Shown here one piece after another: positions 24,194 to 32,447 of a stretch of DNA of 64,000 nt; position 1 is the stretch's first letter, and each line of letters begins with the position of its first letter. Both the position numbers and the translations under genes were made by a program. This stretch comes from CALNYS01 sp942490855 (lineage in GTDB: Bacteria; Planctomycetota; Phycisphaerae; Phycisphaerales; UBA1924): assembly GCA_942490855.1 (NCBI GenBank), contig CALNYS010000001.1, positions 372,001 to 436,000 on the forward strand. Reading direction: 5' to 3'. A model generated the notes under the pieces. The model made no database searches. It saw nothing but the letters and a program-made list of their open reading frames with translations, and had not been told where the DNA came from.

Positions 24194-24480
24194 TGTCGTT
24201 TTGTGACGTTCAGTCGGACGGTTCGGCGCTGGTGCGGGTGAAGGCCGTCCCGGGGGCGTCGCGCGATGAGATCGCGGGGGCGCTGGGGGACCGGCTGAAG
24301 GTCCGCGTGAGCGCGCCGCCCGAGGGGGGCAAGGCGAACACCGCGATCGTGAAGCTGCTGGCGGCGCGTCTTGGCGTGCGCCGGGCGGACGTTGAGTTGG
24401 TGAGCGGGGCGTCGAACGCGGCGAAGGTGTTCCGGGTGTGCGGCGCGGGCGATGAAGCGCTGCGGGGGTTGGCGGGGTAG
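24193..24480 (+). CDS. DUF167 (YggU-like) protein
   Basis: A 95-residue protein. RVKAVPGASRDEIAGALGDRLKVRVSAPPEGGKANTAIVKLLAARLGVRRADVELVSGASNAAKVFRV is the full DUF167 signature (PGax.d.i.g...lkvrv.APPveGkAN..l...LA..l.v....v.l..G..sr.K). The role of this family is unknown. Its start overlaps the mutase stop by one base (TGATG), so the two are translationally coupled. Confidence 0.9.
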   Translation: MSFCDVQSDGSALVRVKAVPGASRDEIAGALGDRLKVRVSAPPEGGKANTAIVKLLAARLGVRRADVELVSGASNAAKVFRVCGAGDEALRGLAG

Positions 24481-24517
24481 CTGTCATCCTGCTGACGCGC
24501 ACAGGAAGAAGAGGGAG

Positions 24518-24560
24518 CCCCTCACCCCGGCCCTCTCCCCTCGGAAGGGGAGAGGGAGCA
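24518..24560. repeat. GC-rich intergenic palindrome (last copy in the window)
   Basis: CCCCTCACCCCGGCCCTCTCCCC with a TCGGAA loop and GGGGAGAGGG. It lies between the DUF167 gene and top6B. No further copies are seen to the right of this point. Confidence 0.7.
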
Positions 24561-24648
24561 GCGGGATGCGGTCGGTTGAGACATGGAGCCCCCCGCGACG
24601 CGCAACAATTTCCGATATGGTCAGCGTGGTCATGGAGGACCAGGACGC

Positions 24649-26532
24649 ATGACGAGCGCTGCCCCGCCACGGAAACCACGTAAGACGAAGACTTTGCCGC
24701 GCGCCGACGCCGAGAGCATGGCGTCCGGTCAGCGGGAGATCTCCGTCTCGGAGTTCTTCGCGAAGAACCGGCACCTGCTTGGGTTCGACAACCCGCGCAA
24801 GGCGTTGCTGACGACGGTGAAGGAGGCGGTGGACAACTCCCTCGACGCGTGCGAGGAGGGCGGGATCCTGCCCCAGATCCGCGTGGCGCTGGAGCACCTG
24901 CCGGAGATCGACGAGAACCGGTTCCGGATCACGATCGAGGACAACGGGCCGGGGATCGTGCGCCGTCAGATCGAGAACATCTTCGGGCGGCTGCTCTACG
25001 GATCGAAGTTCCACCGGATGAAGATGTCTCGCGGACAGCAGGGGATCGGTATCTCGGCGGCGGGCATGTACGGGCTGATGACGACGGGCAAGCCGATGAT
25101 CATCGTGTCGCGTTCCAAGAAGAACCAGCCGGCGCACCGCGTGACGCTGGCGATGGACACGACGAAGAACCGCCCGGAGGTGACGGAGGACGTCGAGACC
25201 GAGGACTTCCCGGATCACACGGGCACGCGGGTGACGATCGAGCTCGAGGGGCGGTACACACGCGGGAAGACGAGCGTGGAGGAGTACCTCGCGCAGACGG
25301 CGATCGCGAACCCGCACGCGGCGATCGTGTTCCAGCCGCCGGTGAAGAAGAACGGCGACGACGAGGACGGCGCGGACGCGCTGCTCGATGAGGACGAACC
25401 GCTGCGGGGCAAGTCGCTCGAGGCGTTTGACCGGACGACGCAGGTGGGCGACGCGGTGGTGTTCCCGCGGACGGTCGACGAGCTTCCGGAGGAGCCCAAG
25501 GAGATCAAGCCGCACCCGCGCGGGGTGGAGCTTGGGACGCTGATCCGGATGCTGAAGCAGTCGGACGAGACGCAGCTGGGCGGGTTCCTGACGAAGTCGT
25601 TCTCGCGGGTGTCGACGCGGGTGTCGCAGCAGATCTGCGACGAGGCGGGGCTGACGACGCGGACGTGGGTGAAGAAGGTCGGGCACGCGGAAGCGGAGGC
25701 GATCTACAAGGCGATCCAGAAGACGAAGATCCAGGCGCCGCCGACGGACTGCTTGGCGCCGATCGGCGTTCGTCAGATGCTCGCGGGGATGTTCAAGGGC
25801 GTGCGCGCGGAGTTTTACACCGCGAGCACGCGCCCGCCGGCGGTGTACCGGGGGAACCCGTTCCAGATCGAGGCGGCGGTGGCGTTCGGCGGGGACCTGG
25901 CGGGCGACGAGCCGGCGCGGGTGATCCGTTTCGCGAACCGGGTGCCGTTGCTGTACCAGCAGTCGGCGTGCTCGAGCTTCAAGGCGGTGGTGGAGACGGG
26001 GTGGCGGAACTACGGGCTGTCGCAGGGGAAGTCGTCGCTGCCGCAGGCGCCGCTGGTGGTGATGATCCACATGGCGAGCGTGTGGGTTCCGTTTACGAGC
26101 GAGTCGAAGGAGGCGATCGCCGACTACGACGAGATCCGCAAGGAGATGCGACTGGCGCTGCAGGACTGTGGGCGCAAGCTCGGGACGTACCTGCGCAAGC
26201 GTCAGAAGATCCGGCGTGAGGGGCAGCGGCGCGACGTTTTTGCGCGGTACATCGGCGAGGTGGCCAAGGCGCTGCACACGATCAATTCAGACCTCGACCC
26301 GTCGGTGATCTACGACGATCTGAAGGCGGTCGCGGACTCGAAGACGGAGCTCGCCGACCAGCAGCTCGACGACGAGGGCAAGACGGTCCGCAAGAGCAAG
26401 GACGACGACACGATCGTGATCGACGAGGCGTTCCTCGAGCCCGAGGACGACGCGGCGCCGAGTGAGCGCGCGGGCGGCGACGATATGGACGATGACGCTG
26501 ATTCCGACACCGGCACCCTCTTCGAGAACTGA
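24649..26532 (+). CDS. top6B: DNA topoisomerase VI, subunit B
   Basis: A 627-residue type IIB topoisomerase ATPase subunit. The start at 24649 gives MTSAAPPRKPRKTKTLPRADAESM and then REISVSEFFAKNRHLLGFDNPRKALLTTVKEAVDNSLDAC (N-box). ITIEDNGPGIV is the G1 box, and GQQGIGISAAGMYG is the ATP lid. The H2TH and transducer regions follow (LTTRTWVKKVGHAEAEAIYKAIQKTKIQAPPTDCLAPIG; FYTASTRPPAVYRGNPFQIEAAVAFGG). The C-terminus is acidic (DDEGKTVRKSKDDDT...DDDADSD). It binds and hydrolyses ATP to drive strand passage with subunit A, encoded 2 bases downstream. Type IIB enzymes are mainly archaeal and plant proteins and are uncommon in bacteria. Confidence 0.93.
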   Translation: MTSAAPPRKPRKTKTLPRADAESMASGQREISVSEFFAKNRHLLGFDNPRKALLTTVKEAVDNSLDACEEGGILPQIRVALEHLPEIDENRFRITIEDNGPGIVRRQIENIFGRLLYGSKFHRMKMSRGQQGIGISAAGMYGLMTTGKPMIIVSRSKKNQPAHRVTLAMDTTKNRPEVTEDVETEDFPDHTGTRVTIELEGRYTRGKTSVEEYLAQTAIANPHAAIVFQPPVKKNGDDEDGADALLDEDEPLRGKSLEAFDRTTQVGDAVVFPRTVDELPEEPKEIKPHPRGVELGTLIRMLKQSDETQLGGFLTKSFSRVSTRVSQQICDEAGLTTRTWVKKVGHAEAEAIYKAIQKTKIQAPPTDCLAPIGVRQMLAGMFKGVRAEFYTASTRPPAVYRGNPFQIEAAVAFGGDLAGDEPARVIRFANRVPLLYQQSACSSFKAVVETGWRNYGLSQGKSSLPQAPLVVMIHMASVWVPFTSESKEAIADYDEIRKEMRLALQDCGRKLGTYLRKRQKIRREGQRRDVFARYIGEVAKALHTINSDLDPSVIYDDLKAVADSKTELADQQLDDEGKTVRKSKDDDTIVIDEAFLEPEDDAAPSERAGGDDMDDDADSDTGTLFEN

Positions 26533-26534
26533 TC

Positions 26535-27758
26535 ATGGCGAAGAAAACAACCAAGAAGAGCTCGAAGAAGACGGCAAAGAAGTCCGGGGCCGCGGCGGCG
26601 TCGCGGAAGAAGGTCGTGAAGAAGGTGGTGCGCAAGAAGGCGCCGGCTTCGAAGGGACGTTCGACGCGGAAGAAGGACGTGCCGACGGGCGAGAAGCTGG
26701 TGACGCTCGCCGAGTCCGTCGCGAAGCACGCGGCGAAGGGGGAGGACCCGTTTCTCGACATCCCGACGCGGAACCTCTCGAACGTCGCGTTCAACGAGCG
26801 CCGGCGGATCATCGAGATGGGCGACTCGACGGCGCGCCGGAACTTCTTCGACCTGGGCAAGGCGAAGAAGTTCATGCAGACGATGCTGGTCGCGTCGGGG
26901 GCGTCGGAGCTGATCCGTCAGGAGAAGACGACTTCGATTCGTGACCTGTTCTATCACTGCAAGCACACGATCGAGGGGACGAAAGAGAACACGTTCGACG
27001 AGCAGACGGAGTCGGACGTCATCATCGAGGACCTCGAGGTAGCGATCACGTCGCTGCGCGAGGAGCTGGGGCTGTTCGCTGAGCCCAAGGGCGCGATGGT
27101 TGGGCCGATGGTGATCGAGGACAAGGGCGACACGATCGACCTGCAGCGGATGGGGTCGGGCGGGTACGCGGTGCCGTCGATCGTCGAGGGCGAGGTCATC
27201 AAGTTCAAGAAGCACACGGCGGAGTTCGTGCTGCTGATCGAGAAGGGCGCCGTGTGGCGGCGCTTCAACGAGGACCGGTTCTGGGAGACGCACAAGTGCA
27301 TGATCCTGCACGGGGGCGGGCAGCCTCCGCGGGGCGTGCGCCGCTTGCTGTGGCGTTTGCACCACGAGCTGGGTCTGCCGGTGTACGTCCTCGTCGATAA
27401 CGACCCGTGGGGGTACTACATCTACTCGGTGGTGAAGCAGGGCTCGATCTCACTGGCGTTCGAGTCGCAGCGGATGGCGATCCCCGAGGCGCGGTTCGTG
27501 GGGATGTCCAGCTACGACGCGAAGAAGTTCGACATCCCGCCGGCGGTGTCGATCAAGGTGAACGAGCAGGACGTGCGCCGCGCGAAAGAGATCCGCGACT
27601 ACCCGTGGTTTGCGAAGAAGAGCTGGCAGCGCGAGATCAACCACATGCTCAAGCTGGGGGTCAAGCTGGAGCTGGAAGCGCTGTCGGCGAAGGACTTCAG
27701 CTTCATCACCGAGACGTACCTCCCGGAGAAGCTGCGGACCGAGGATTTCCTCGACTGA
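26535..27758 (+). CDS. top6A: DNA topoisomerase VI, subunit A (Spo11-like)
   Basis: A 407-residue DNA-cleaving subunit. Residues 1-60 are an unusual Lys-rich tail (repeated KK, KKTTKKSSKKTAKK, VVKKVVRKK), likely for DNA binding. The winged-helix CAP domain has the catalytic Tyr in TTSIRDLFYHCKHT. The Toprim domain has LLIEKGAVWRRF (Glu), HGGGQPPRGVRRLLWRL and VYVLVDNDPWGYYIYSVVKQGS (DxD metal site). The C-terminus DFSFITETYLPEKL is typical. With top6B it forms a type IIB topoisomerase that relaxes and decatenates DNA. The A/B genes are adjacent, as in archaea but in B-A order. Confidence 0.93.
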   Translation: MAKKTTKKSSKKTAKKSGAAAASRKKVVKKVVRKKAPASKGRSTRKKDVPTGEKLVTLAESVAKHAAKGEDPFLDIPTRNLSNVAFNERRRIIEMGDSTARRNFFDLGKAKKFMQTMLVASGASELIRQEKTTSIRDLFYHCKHTIEGTKENTFDEQTESDVIIEDLEVAITSLREELGLFAEPKGAMVGPMVIEDKGDTIDLQRMGSGGYAVPSIVEGEVIKFKKHTAEFVLLIEKGAVWRRFNEDRFWETHKCMILHGGGQPPRGVRRLLWRLHHELGLPVYVLVDNDPWGYYIYSVVKQGSISLAFESQRMAIPEARFVGMSSYDAKKFDIPPAVSIKVNEQDVRRAKEIRDYPWFAKKSWQREINHMLKLGVKLELEALSAKDFSFITETYLPEKLRTEDFLD

Positions 27759-28041
27759 CGGCGGGCCAAGTTGCCTATCTTGACATATCCACAGGCGCAA
27801 GCGTTGAATGTCCCGTGATTTAGTCAGATTCGCCCTGTGGCCGCTGGACGACGTTACCGAATCCGCTACCTTCGAAGCTCGTCTTGGATAACCCGATTCG
27901 GGCGTTCCAAACGGTGGCTCCACCCTCGGGTGTTGAGCGACTCGGCCGGCCGGCTCGTGATCGGCGACCGCGCGATCGGAGGAGACGCGCGTTCGTCCAC
28001 CAGCCGGTCGGCTTCTTTTTGCACCGCGGTACACTCGCGCT
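27759..28041 (+). other. Intergenic region after top6A
   Basis: No gene is seen. A short AGCC...GGCT hairpin followed by TTCTTTTT at 28001-28020 may terminate the top6 transcript, but the stem is only 4-5 bp. GGAGGAG at 27979-27985 is not next to a start codon. Confidence 0.4.
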
Positions 28042-28851
28042 ATGCCCGACACCTCAACACGCTGGACCCCGCCCGACGGCACGCTCATCGGGATGGTGCA
28101 TGTAGACGCCCTGCCCGGCACGCCGAGGGCGCAGCGCTCGGTCGCTGAGATCGCCCAGCGCGCCGGCGCGGAAGCGCGGACGCTCGCGACGGCTGGGTTC
28201 GACGCGATCATCATCGAGAACATGCACGACGCGCCGTACCTGCGGGGCGAGGTGGGGCCTGAGATCGTCAGCGCGATGACGGTGTGCGCACAAGCGGTGC
28301 GCGACGCGGCGCCGGGGCTGGCTCTGGGTGTGCAGATCCTTGCGGGCGCCAACCGCGCGGCGCTGGCGGTGGCGCTGGCGTCGGGTGCGTCGTTCATCCG
28401 CGCGGAGAACTTCGTCTTTGCGCACGTGGCGGACGAGGGCTTGATGCCCGAGGCGGACGCCGGGCCGCTGCTGCGCTACCGCCGGATGATCGGGGTGGAG
28501 CACGTGGCGGTGTTCGCGGACCTCAAGAAGAAGCACGCGGCGCACGCGATCACCGGGGATGTGTCGCTCGCCGAGACGGCGCGTGCGGCGCACTTCTGCG
28601 GCGCCGACGGGGTGATCGTCACGGGGACTTCCACCGGTGAACCGACGGGGATCGACGACCTCGCGAGCGCGGCGGACGCGTCATCGCTCCCGGTGCTCGC
28701 GGGCTCGGGCGTGACCGAGTGGAGCGTGAAGGAGCAGCTCTCGGTGTGTCGGGGCGTGATCGTCGGGAGCGCGCTCAAGCAGGACGGCGATTGGCGGAAC
28801 CCGGTGGATCCGTCGCGCGCCGCCGGGTTTGTCCGCGCCGCTCGCGCTTAA
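28042..28851 (+). CDS. BtpA/SgcQ-family TIM-barrel protein
   Basis: A 269-residue protein. GTLIGMVHVDALPGTPRAQRSVAEIAQRAGAEARTLATAGFDAIIIENMHDAPYLRGEVGPEIVSAMT is the BtpA (PF03437) N-terminus. ALALGVQILAGANRAALAVALASGASFIRAENFVFAHVADEG and GADGVIVTGTSTGEPTG, VLAGSGVT and GVIVGSALKQDGDWRNPVD follow. Cyanobacterial BtpA affects photosystem I, but most bacterial members are of unknown function, possibly nucleoside or sugar metabolism. The stop codon (TAA) overlaps that of the convergent protease gene in the shared tetranucleotide TTAA. Confidence 0.9.
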   Translation: MPDTSTRWTPPDGTLIGMVHVDALPGTPRAQRSVAEIAQRAGAEARTLATAGFDAIIIENMHDAPYLRGEVGPEIVSAMTVCAQAVRDAAPGLALGVQILAGANRAALAVALASGASFIRAENFVFAHVADEGLMPEADAGPLLRYRRMIGVEHVAVFADLKKKHAAHAITGDVSLAETARAAHFCGADGVIVTGTSTGEPTGIDDLASAADASSLPVLAGSGVTEWSVKEQLSVCRGVIVGSALKQDGDWRNPVDPSRAAGFVRAARA

Positions 28852-31800
28852 TCGTCCAGACGCCCCAGCAGCTCGCGCACGGCGGCCTCGAGCTGCGGGT
28901 CCTGGCCCGACGCTTCGTGGTCGGGCATCTGCTCGACGGGGACGTCGGGCATGGCGCCGTTGGATTCCATGTCGGTCCCGTCGGTGAGGTACCAGCCGCG
29001 GAAGGGCTGGCGGACCCAGGTGCCGTCGATGAGCGCGAAGCCGCCGGTTGAGATGACGCCGCCGAAGGTCTGCTTGCCGACGAGCGTGCCGCGTCCGATC
29101 GTTTTGATCGAGTGGGCGAAGATCTCGGCGTTCGAGAAGGAGTTCTCGTTGATGAGGACGTTGATGGGGCGTGACCAGCCGTAGATGAGGCGTCGGTCGC
29201 GTGGGTAGGCGTCGTGCGGGACGTCGGCGGCGTCGGCTCCGCGGGGGACGGTGTAGGCGTGACGCGGGGCGGTGAGGGACGCGAGGAGGATGTCGGCCGT
29301 GGAGCCGCCGCCGTTGTCGCGGACGTCGATGATAAGGGCTTCCTTTCCGTCGGCGGCCGCGAAGAGGTCGCGCTCGAAGTCGCGGACGGACGGCATGTTC
29401 ATCCCGCGGATGTGGAGGTAACCGAGGCGCCCGTCTGAGAGGCGTTCGACCTCGGCGCGCCGGTCGAGGATGCCGGTGTCGTAGCGCAGGTTGTTCTCGG
29501 CGCCGAAGGAGGAGGGGGTGACGAGCGCGTAGCGTTCGGCGTCGTCCTCACCCATAACGCTCAGGAGCGTCTCTTCGCCGCGCGTGCCGGCGAGCGCCGT
29601 GTGGAAGTCGGCGAGGACGCCGTCGCGCAGGAGCGGCTGGCTGTTGATCGCGGTGACGACGTCGCCGCGGCGCAGCCCGAGCCCGGCGTCGTCGAGCGGG
29701 GCGATGTAGGAGGGGCCGGCGGGGAGGACGCGGTCGACGCGGTAGCCGCCCATCGCGGGGAGGGGGGAGACGTCGATCCCGAGGTAGCCGGTGGCGGGGG
29801 AGGGGGCGTCGAAGGAGGGGCCGCCGCGGATGGCGGTGTGGGAGCCCTCGACCTCGCCCAGCAGGAGTGTGAAGACGCTGTTGAACTCGGCGGGGGTGCG
29901 GGTGCGCGCGATGAGCTCGGCGTACTGCGCGGTCAGCGCGGGCCAGTCGAGCCCCTTGAGAGTCGGGTGGTAGAAGGTGGCGCCGAAGCGTCCGGCGGCC
30001 TCTCGGAACTTCTGACGCTGTTCCTCGGCGACGTCCACGCGGATGTCGTGGTCGACGGGGAGCGTGTCGGCGTCGCCGCCCTTGATCGGGGAGAGAGTGG
30101 CCTTGCCGCTCTTGAGGTACGCGGCCTTCTCGCCGGTGAGGGAGACGGTGACGTCCGAGACGTTGCCCTTGGCGACGGTCTTGCGGTCTTCGCCCCGGTG
30201 GTCCACGGAGTAGAGCGCGCGGTCGTCGTCGATCACGGCTTCGAAGAGAACGCGGTCGCCGGCGGGGGTGATCGCGAGGGAGGACTCGGAGCCCGGGAGG
30301 GACGTCAGGCGGCGCACGCGCAGGTACGCGTCCTCCAAGCTGCGTGTGGCGTAGAGGAACTCGAAGGGATCGACGGGCTTGGCGTCGGGCGCGAGAGGCT
30401 TGCGCTTCTTCGCGGCTTTCGCGGCGCTCGTGTAGTGCTCGGCGAGCTGGTAGGGGCGCATGGTCTCGAGCGACTGGTCGAGGTAGATCGCGTAGACGTC
30501 GAAGCTCCAGTTGTTGCTGTCGCGCTCCGAGAGGAACGTGAGGACCCTGCCGTCCGCGGAGACGCGGGGTGAGCGATCGTTGTCGGGGTGGCGCGTCAGG
30601 TTGACGGGCGGCTTCTGGTTGTCGCCGAGCTGGGAGACGTCCTGGAGGAAGATGTCGGAGTTAAAGTTGAGGTCGGAGACGGCGTACACGATGTGGCGGG
30701 AGTCACCGAGCCACTGGGCATCGGGGGCGTTCCAGCCCTCGAAGATCTCGACCTCCTCCATGGTGTCGAGCGAGACGCGGACGAGGTCGCCGAGCCCGCG
30801 CGTGTAGAGCAGGTACGCGCCGTCGGGCGAGGGGAGGGGCGCACGCTCCCAGCTGGGGGTGTCGATGAGCGGCTGGACGTCGAAGGTGAGCGCCTCGGCC
30901 CAGCGCTCGCCGTGATTGGGAGCGTCGTCGTCCTTCTTGTCGTCCTTGGCGGGCTCGTTGTCGGCGTCGGCGTCATCCGCATCGCTGTCGTCGGCGTCGG
31001 GCGTTTCGTCCTCGGCCGGCGGGGTCGCGCTCGCGGGGAGGATGTCCTTGCGGGAGAGTTCGACGCGTGCGGTGAAGATCGAGCCCAGGCCGCCCTCGTC
31101 GTCGCGCACGAAGTAGAGCGTCTGGCCGTCGGGCGACCACGCGAGGTCCTGCTCGCGGGCGCTGGTGCTGGTGATGCGACGGGCGGGGTGGTCCTCGTCG
31201 GTGCTGCGGATGAAGAGCTCGCCGCGGGCGACGATCGCGACGGCGTCGCCAGAGGGGTGCAGCGCGACCTCTTCGGCTTCGTTCGAGAGGTCGTGGACCT
31301 CGCTGGTCGGGACGGCGTCGTCGGCGGAGACGGTGACGTTCACGCGGGCGGGCTGCGCGTCGGGGTTTGAGAGGTCGAGCGTGTACAGGGCGTCCCACAC
31401 GGTGAAGGCGGCGGTCGATCCATCGGCGGAGACCGCGAGGTGGCGGACGCCGTGCCCGATGGTCTGGTCGCCCGGTGCGGGCTCGAAGTTGGTGAGCTGT
31501 TCGATGAGGTCGCCGTCGGCACTGCCGGTGAGGCGGTAGACGTTGTTGTCACCCGTCCGGCTGGAGATGAACACGACGGAGCCGTCGGGGAGCTGGTGGG
31601 GGTCGAACTCGTTCCCGTTGAAGGTTGAGAGCTGCTCGAAGGCGTTGGCGTCGGGGGTGAAGCGCCAGATGGAGCGGGCGCCGGGGCCGCGGTACTGGGG
31701 GCGGTTGAGGTAGGGGTAGCCGCGGGCGAAGAGGATGTCGCCGTTGGATGCCTCGCGCGGGTCGGCGCCGTAGGCGTCGGTGAGGCGCTGGACGGTCGAG

Positions 31801-32237
31801 CCGTCGAGGGGGGCGCGGTACATGCGTGCGTGGCGGTAGAGGCTGGGTTCCTGCGAGGCGGAGAAGAGCAGGGCGTGCCCGTCGTTCGTGAAGCCGCTGA
31901 GGCTCTGGGCGCGGTCGGAGGTCGTGACTCGCTGGGGTGCGGCGGGGGGGTCGAGGGTGATCGTGTAGAGGTTGCGGGCGCCGTCGCGGTTGGACTCGAA
32001 GGCGAGGGTGGCGCCGTCGGGGCTGAAGGCGCTGCGTCCCTCTTGGGCGGGGTGGGCCGTTACGCGCCGGGCTTGCCCACCGCTGGAATCGACCAGCCAG
32101 ACGTCGTCGGCCCACGTGAAGGAGAGCTGCGAGCCGTCGGGGCTGAGGGCGGGGAAGCGCGGGTAGCTCGCGTCGGCGGCGGCGGGGAGCACGAGCAGGG
32201 TCGCCGCGAGGGCGGCGGCGAGTAGACGGGTGAGCAT
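28848..32237 (-). CDS. Tricorn-type protease (WD40-like propellers, PDZ, S41 peptidase)
   Basis: A 1129-residue exported protein with signal peptide MLTRLLAAALAATLLVLPAAADA and AGGAG 9 bases before the start. N-terminal beta-propeller repeats are PD40-like (YPRFPALSPDGSQLSFTWADDVWLVD, GRSAFSPDGATLAFESNRDG, DLAWSPDGQTLYFVRDD). An acidic Asp/Glu-rich insertion (about residues 405-440) follows. After the tricorn core come a PDZ domain (LGLRRGDVVTAINSQPL) and an S41 C-terminal protease domain: YLHIRGMNMPSVRDFERDLF, ALIIDVRDNGGGSTADI, and NENSFSNAEIFAHSIKTIGRGTLVGKQTFGG with the catalytic Ser. Likely a periplasmic peptide-degrading protease. Confidence 0.92.
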   Translation of the reverse strand: MLTRLLAAALAATLLVLPAAADASYPRFPALSPDGSQLSFTWADDVWLVDSSGGQARRVTAHPAQEGRSAFSPDGATLAFESNRDGARNLYTITLDPPAAPQRVTTSDRAQSLSGFTNDGHALLFSASQEPSLYRHARMYRAPLDGSTVQRLTDAYGADPREASNGDILFARGYPYLNRPQYRGPGARSIWRFTPDANAFEQLSTFNGNEFDPHQLPDGSVVFISSRTGDNNVYRLTGSADGDLIEQLTNFEPAPGDQTIGHGVRHLAVSADGSTAAFTVWDALYTLDLSNPDAQPARVNVTVSADDAVPTSEVHDLSNEAEEVALHPSGDAVAIVARGELFIRSTDEDHPARRITSTSAREQDLAWSPDGQTLYFVRDDEGGLGSIFTARVELSRKDILPASATPPAEDETPDADDSDADDADADNEPAKDDKKDDDAPNHGERWAEALTFDVQPLIDTPSWERAPLPSPDGAYLLYTRGLGDLVRVSLDTMEEVEIFEGWNAPDAQWLGDSRHIVYAVSDLNFNSDIFLQDVSQLGDNQKPPVNLTRHPDNDRSPRVSADGRVLTFLSERDSNNWSFDVYAIYLDQSLETMRPYQLAEHYTSAAKAAKKRKPLAPDAKPVDPFEFLYATRSLEDAYLRVRRLTSLPGSESSLAITPAGDRVLFEAVIDDDRALYSVDHRGEDRKTVAKGNVSDVTVSLTGEKAAYLKSGKATLSPIKGGDADTLPVDHDIRVDVAEEQRQKFREAAGRFGATFYHPTLKGLDWPALTAQYAELIARTRTPAEFNSVFTLLLGEVEGSHTAIRGGPSFDAPSPATGYLGIDVSPLPAMGGYRVDRVLPAGPSYIAPLDDAGLGLRRGDVVTAINSQPLLRDGVLADFHTALAGTRGEETLLSVMGEDDAERYALVTPSSFGAENNLRYDTGILDRRAEVERLSDGRLGYLHIRGMNMPSVRDFERDLFAAADGKEALIIDVRDNGGGSTADILLASLTAPRHAYTVPRGADAADVPHDAYPRDRRLIYGWSRPINVLINENSFSNAEIFAHSIKTIGRGTLVGKQTFGGVISTGGFALIDGTWVRQPFRGWYLTDGTDMESNGAMPDVPVEQMPDHEASGQDPQLEAAVRELLGRLDD

Positions 32238-32447
32238 GGCGGGGATCTCCTGGCGTGTCGTCGGAACCGAGGGTACCGGAGCAGGCTTCGGGGGCGTCGC
32301 GGCGCCGGGTTATTGGACGTACTTTGGTCGGTGTGTCTGTGTTGAGACCGCGAATCTATTACCGATGAGCGTCCCCGAGGGTGGATTTTGCAGAGATTTC
32401 TTGCTGTACTGGACGATGTACTGGTAGGCAGTATTGAAAGGGATGGC

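Noticed and set aside
21406..24679. Very long minus-strand frames opposite the HD-GYP, mutase and DUF167 genes
   Set aside because: The plus-strand products are recognised families over their full lengths; the minus-strand products are low-complexity Arg/Pro/Ser sequence.
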